Part shown: positions 45,835 to 48,944 of the stretch, in pieces | Layout: each line of letters starts with the position of its first letter | Numbering within the stretch: position 1 is the stretch's first letter | Virus record (IMG/VR): IMGVR_UViG_3300006802_000143 | Span: 1-48,944 of that record | Length of the DNA stretch: 48,944 bases | Direction: 5' to 3' (one strand) | From: a virus | Program-made: the position numbers and the translations under genes | Notes under the pieces: model-generated | What the model was told of the DNA's origin: nothing | Databases searched by the model: none | What the model saw: only the letters and a program-made list of their open reading frames with translations

Positions 45835-46842
45835 TTACGGTGTGCCGCCAGCGATCACGTTGCTCAACGTGGTGAATACGCCAGCGGAAGTCATTGAGGC
45901 AATGGTTGTCGCCCCGTACTTAAAAATCAAATTACCACCGGACTCCTCAACGGTAAAGTTGGTCGTTGCTAGTTTAGTGGCGTTGGTTGCATTTGTGGCG
46001 TTGGTCGCGTTGGTCGCGTTAGTCGCGGATGTGGCGCTTGTTGCCGTTGCTGCGTTGCCGTTGATGCTGATTGACCACGTACCAGAAGCCCCAGTACCTG
46101 TGGCAGAGGGGGCGCCAACAGTAGCGTAGTCCACCGTACGAGCCGCCGATCCGTTGAACGAAGAACCCGCAGATGCTCCACCAGAAGAATTGAACGTAAC
46201 CGAGTTTGCTACAGACCCGGCAGACCCTGTGGTGTTTTGGTTTAGTGTGGGCACATCCGCAACTTGAATTGCCGACATTACAACGTTTGTACCGTTACCG
46301 CGCAGGAACTGAGCGGAGGTTGTGGCTCCGGCCAAGGCGTTGATTGCTGTTTGCTGCGTTGTTTGACCCGTACCGCCGTTGGCAATAGCCAGGGTTCCAG
46401 TCAGGTTTGCGGCGTCAACCGAGTAGAAGTTAGTGCCGTCGCTGAACACTTGAACTTTTTTACTAGCAGGGATAGCCACCCCGGTTCCAGCAGCAGTCGT
46501 GTTGCCGATGACCGAGCTGTTGTAGATGGTCAGCGTGTAAGAACTGTTGTTCCAAATTATGTACTGCTTGGGGTTGGGCGGTGCGTACACGGCAAAGCTG
46601 GCTGCCGTTGTAGTCGTGAATGCCAGCGAAGCGTAGACAGCCTGGTTGGCTGACGCCGTTGCCGTAGACCCGCTGACATAAGTAAGCGCCTGATTGGCGC
46701 TAGTAACGGACACAGTCTGGAAACCCGTAATGGCAGGATCAATAACATACGACAACGTGTTGTTGGTCGTTGTGCCCCAGGTTCCCGGTTGGGCGCCGTT
46801 GGCGATCAGCTCGATCCGTAGATCAGGAGAGTAAGTAGACAT
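45835..46842 (-). CDS. Tail fibre protein
   Basis: 335 residues. The N-terminus YSPDLRIELIANGAQPGTWG is the well-known tip/fibre attachment module, followed by beta-solenoid-like repeats (GTLAIANGGTGQTTQQTAIN is a typical fibre hinge). Near residue 270 there is an S/T-N-A-T repeat (ATSATNATNATNATNATN). It ends FKYGATTIASMTSAGVF. Forms an elongated trimeric fibre. Adjacent to the oxygenase and the gly-rich adhesin. Confidence 0.82.
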   Translation of the reverse strand: MSTYSPDLRIELIANGAQPGTWGTTTNNTLSYVIDPAITGFQTVSVTSANQALTYVSGSTATASANQAVYASLAFTTTTAASFAVYAPPNPKQYIIWNNSSYTLTIYNSSVIGNTTAAGTGVAIPASKKVQVFSDGTNFYSVDAANLTGTLAIANGGTGQTTQQTAINALAGATTSAQFLRGNGTNVVMSAIQVADVPTLNQNTTGSAGSVANSVTFNSSGGASAGSSFNGSAARTVDYATVGAPSATGTGASGTWSISINGNAATATSATSATNATNATNATNATNATKLATTNFTVEESGGNLIFKYGATTIASMTSAGVFTTLSNVIAGGTP

Positions 46843-46851
46843 GTTGTGTCC

Positions 46852-47397
46852 TTATCGAAAACGGGGGCCTCTCAGCCACATTGTTGCCGATTTACGCACT
46901 CCTGACGTAACCGGCACCACACGATGCTCCAAAAACGATGGAAACGCAATCACTGACCCCTTGACCAGCGGTGCGGTGTACTCGGAATATAGCCGAATCT
47001 GGAACTCTCCGCCAGCAAATTCGGCAGGATCATTAAGCAGACAGACAACCGTCAGCTTGCGGTCCAGGGGCAGCCCAGACAGGGGGAAAACATCCACGTG
47101 CCAGTTGTAATGCTGCTCCGGCCCGTACTCGGCAAACTGGATGTTCTCGTTGTCTGAGACGTAAAAATCCCACTTGCAGACCTGGTTGCCCTCAAAGGCG
47201 GTGTTTTTCAGGTAGATCTCCAGCCAATGGTTGGAGTCCGCAAAGTAAACGGTAGTGTTGCGGTGGATATGGTCTTGGACCTCCCCGTTGCTACCCATGG
47301 TGGCATCTTTGCTTGGCAGGGAAGAAAACTCCTCCACCGCCTTGTCGCAGATGTCGGCAGGGACAGTGCCCATGTACCAGATTGGGAGATGACTCAT
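46852..47397 (-). CDS. 2OG-Fe(II) oxygenase (prolyl hydroxylase-like)
   Basis: 181 residues from ATG 47397 (ATGA overlap). YNWHVDVFPLSG holds the H-x-D pair (about 99/101), FLEHRVVPVTSGVRKSATMW the distal His (about 158) and the 2-oxoglutarate-binding Arg (about 167). The double-stranded beta-helix pattern (LTVVCLLNDPAEFAGGEFQI) matches. The family hydroxylates proteins or small molecules and is common in aquatic phages. Lying between fibre genes, it may modify a fibre or a host target; the substrate is unknown. Confidence 0.85.
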   Translation of the reverse strand: MSHLPIWYMGTVPADICDKAVEEFSSLPSKDATMGSNGEVQDHIHRNTTVYFADSNHWLEIYLKNTAFEGNQVCKWDFYVSDNENIQFAEYGPEQHYNWHVDVFPLSGLPLDRKLTVVCLLNDPAEFAGGEFQIRLYSEYTAPLVKGSVIAFPSFLEHRVVPVTSGVRKSATMWLRGPRFR

Positions 47398-47756
47398 GGG
47401 GCGGGGGGTGTTGGGGTTGGTTGCGGCGGAGCCCACGGCGGCGTTACGTCTGTTATCGGATCGATTTTGTCCGCAATCTGTTTGGCAATCTGCGCGTTGA
47501 CATGCTCTTCGTACATGCCGGTGACGACTGGTTGGACCCAGCTCAACACAATGGCCTCGGTCAGTTGGTCAAACGGCACGAAATCTGGCTGCGCAGGATC
47601 GGGCTGGAACGGTGTTGCGCCAGCAAAAGTGCCGGTGTTCCCATTCTCGTCAGTGCCTGTTTTAGTCCACTGCACGTTGACGACATAATTTGATAGCGGT
47701 CCAGCAGAGACTAAGACCTTCATGCCGGTTACTGCCCATGTATAAGTGACAGCCAT
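47394..47756 (-). CDS. Conserved small tail-region protein
   Basis: 120 residues. AVTYTWAVTGMKVLVSAGPL, VVNVQWTKTGTDENGNTG and TFAGATPF follow a compact beta domain conserved in many aquatic phages close to fibre genes. The end is Pro-rich (PPWAPPQPTPTPP). Function unknown to me. AAGGAGTAAAA before ATG. Confidence 0.72.
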   Translation of the reverse strand: MAVTYTWAVTGMKVLVSAGPLSNYVVNVQWTKTGTDENGNTGTFAGATPFQPDPAQPDFVPFDQLTEAIVLSWVQPVVTGMYEEHVNAQIAKQIADKIDPITDVTPPWAPPQPTPTPPAP

Positions 47757-47758
47757 TT

Positions 47759-48944
47759 TTACTCCTTATTTACTTTTGCTTCCAGCGCAGTCAACCGCTC
47801 ATCAATTTCCTTGATGGCCTCAACCAACAGCGCCGACATTTCACCGTAGGCAATACTGTACCGAGTTTCCTCGCTACCGCCGACAACCTCTGGAACGATT
47901 GGCAAAACATCTTGCGCCAACATACCCATGTGGCGTTTGGTTTTATCTTCCAGGTCCGTGCGGGTGTAGGTACAACCGGCAAGTTGCTTAACCTTTTCCA
48001 GCGCGTTGCGGATTGGTTCAATGTTGTCTTTGACGCGCTCGTCAGAATCAGACCGCACAGAAGTTGCGGACTGGAGATAGTAAACATATGAGGTGCTATT
48101 TGGATCAACATAGTACCCGGTGTTATCACTGTCGTAGAAAATGGGTGCTCTAAAACTTCCATAAGCCTGTACATAATTTCCCGTATTTATGGATAACGCT
48201 ACGGTTCCAGTACCTGATATGTCTGCACTAGACCCGTTTACCCAAAAATAAAACCCAGAGGCGGCGACAGAATAATCTACCCCAATACCAGAAAACTTAG
48301 TGCCGTTGGAACCAAATACAATAACTGGAAATGTGGACGCAAGATATAAATTGCGGTTCCAACCACCCGTCATGGAAGCGCCGCCATTATTTGTCAGCGT
48401 ACCGTTAAGATTAGAACCACTTGCCGGGTCTACGTAATATCCGGTGTTGTCGCTGTCGTAGAAAAGAGGTGCTCTCAAACTGCCCAAAGACTGGGTATAA
48501 GCACTCGTAACAGCAAGAACTGATCCACTTCCTGTTGCAGTGCCGTTTGGATGAAGCCCAATAGTATCTATGCCTGCAAGTCCCGAACTTCCCTGAAAAT
48601 AACTCAGACCATACGCAGTTGCGTTACCAAAACACCAAATTGGGTTTCTTGTGCTTACGTAGTAAACATCATTACGGAAACCGGTGTTACCGCTAGAGGT
48701 AACAACTCCGGCCATGGTTAAGTTGCCAGACATATCCATCTGAAGGCGGTTTGCACTGGCTGACCATCCGCCAATCCTAAACACGTTGTCCGAATCCAGA
48801 CCCATGTTGATGGCATAGTACCCACCTTTGTGGAACGACATAAATGCCGAATTATTTCCTGTGGAATAGGCCTGCAACGGAGGGTTGCTCAAACTTCCAG
48901 AGGTTGGCCCAAGGTTAGACTGAAAATAATTTAGGCCCGTCCAA
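47759..48944 (-). CDS. Tail fibre with S74 intramolecular chaperone, 5' end beyond right edge
   Basis: The frame is open to the right edge (WTGLNYFQSNLGPTSGS and onwards before SNPPLQAY), so at least 395 residues are present and the start is outside. YDSDNTGYYVDP occurs twice about 100 residues apart. The C-terminus has SDERVKDNIEPIRNALEKVK, GMLAQDVLPIVPEVV and YGEMSALLVEAIKEID, the peptidase-S74 chaperone that trimerises the fibre and cuts itself off at the Ser before DERVKDN. It is a receptor-binding tail fibre or spike. Confidence 0.88.
   Translation of the reverse strand, partial: WTGLNYFQSNLGPTSGSLSNPPLQAYSTGNNSAFMSFHKGGYYAINMGLDSDNVFRIGGWSASANRLQMDMSGNLTMAGVVTSSGNTGFRNDVYYVSTRNPIWCFGNATAYGLSYFQGSSGLAGIDTIGLHPNGTATGSGSVLAVTSAYTQSLGSLRAPLFYDSDNTGYYVDPASGSNLNGTLTNNGGASMTGGWNRNLYLASTFPVIVFGSNGTKFSGIGVDYSVAASGFYFWVNGSSADISGTGTVALSINTGNYVQAYGSFRAPIFYDSDNTGYYVDPNSTSYVYYLQSATSVRSDSDERVKDNIEPIRNALEKVKQLAGCTYTRTDLEDKTKRHMGMLAQDVLPIVPEVVGGSEETRYSIAYGEMSALLVEAIKEIDERLTALEAKVNKE

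Noticed and set aside
1-48944. tRNA genes, CRISPR arrays, integrase, reverse transcriptase/DGR
   Set aside because: Looked for typical arms, spacer-repeat periodicity, Tyr/Ser recombinase and RT motifs; none seen.

Overview
The window is most of a tailed, podovirus-like bacteriophage genome (Caudoviricetes). Densely packed genes overlap mostly by ATGA/TAATG junctions. It carries a P22-like portal, both terminase subunits, a GH24 lysozyme with a holin-like membrane protein, large internal virion proteins and S74-type tail fibres. No integrase, tRNA, CRISPR array or reverse transcriptase was seen. Several small-gene families (for example proteins built from PEQEPVAW, QRKPLTDEEI and FARAIEAAHG modules, and HTPGPW/LIAAAPDLL proteins) are familiar from phages of Betaproteobacteria, so a Burkholderiales host, possibly from freshwater, is a reasonable inference but is not shown by the sequence.

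Layout. (1) 1-6961, leftward: small terminase, LexA-type winged-helix protein, large terminase, portal, a small protein, a GroES-like co-chaperonin, a scaffold-like coiled-coil protein, and a conserved protein cut by the left edge. The major capsid gene is expected just outside the left edge. (2) 7177-10522, rightward: about 14 tiny genes, several below 60 codons. (3) 17441-10490, leftward: a conserved phage protein, a 460-bp pentanucleotide-periodic tract, a Rap1a/Tai-like exported protein, several small regulators and membrane proteins, a ParB-like protein, an SF2 helicase and a TOPRIM primase-like protein. (4) 17526-18420: gene-free, with a strong candidate for a large structured RNA that includes a 12-bp pseudoknot. 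(5) 18460-18747, leftward: a VRR-NUC-like nuclease with its own terminator. (6) 18825-27442, rightward: early/recombination operon (winged helix, Cas4/RecB-like nuclease, Sak-type annealing protein, a protein with an SSB-like tail), then a mosaic cassette of duplicated small genes, ending in a Ref-type HNH nuclease. (7) 48944-27444, leftward: tail fibre, 2OG-Fe(II) oxygenase, fibres and adhesin, lysis and membrane genes, tail hub protein, and internal virion proteins of 452, 529, 789 and 2029 residues.

Both window ends are leftward late genes. If the genome is circular or circularly permuted, terminase-portal-scaffold-(capsid)-tail-internal-protein genes would form one continuous late transcription unit.

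The most striking non-coding signal is an exact 14-bp palindrome, TGGCAACGTTGCCA, found eight times across both early and late regions. The phage also encodes a ParB-like protein with a helix-turn-helix and a coiled coil. A KorB-like or parS-like system of dispersed sites is proposed as a testable hypothesis. Other signals are a TGTCRC-N4-GYGACA operator-like repeat, a dispersed RTAGYGGAGGCG repeat and the pentanucleotide tract.
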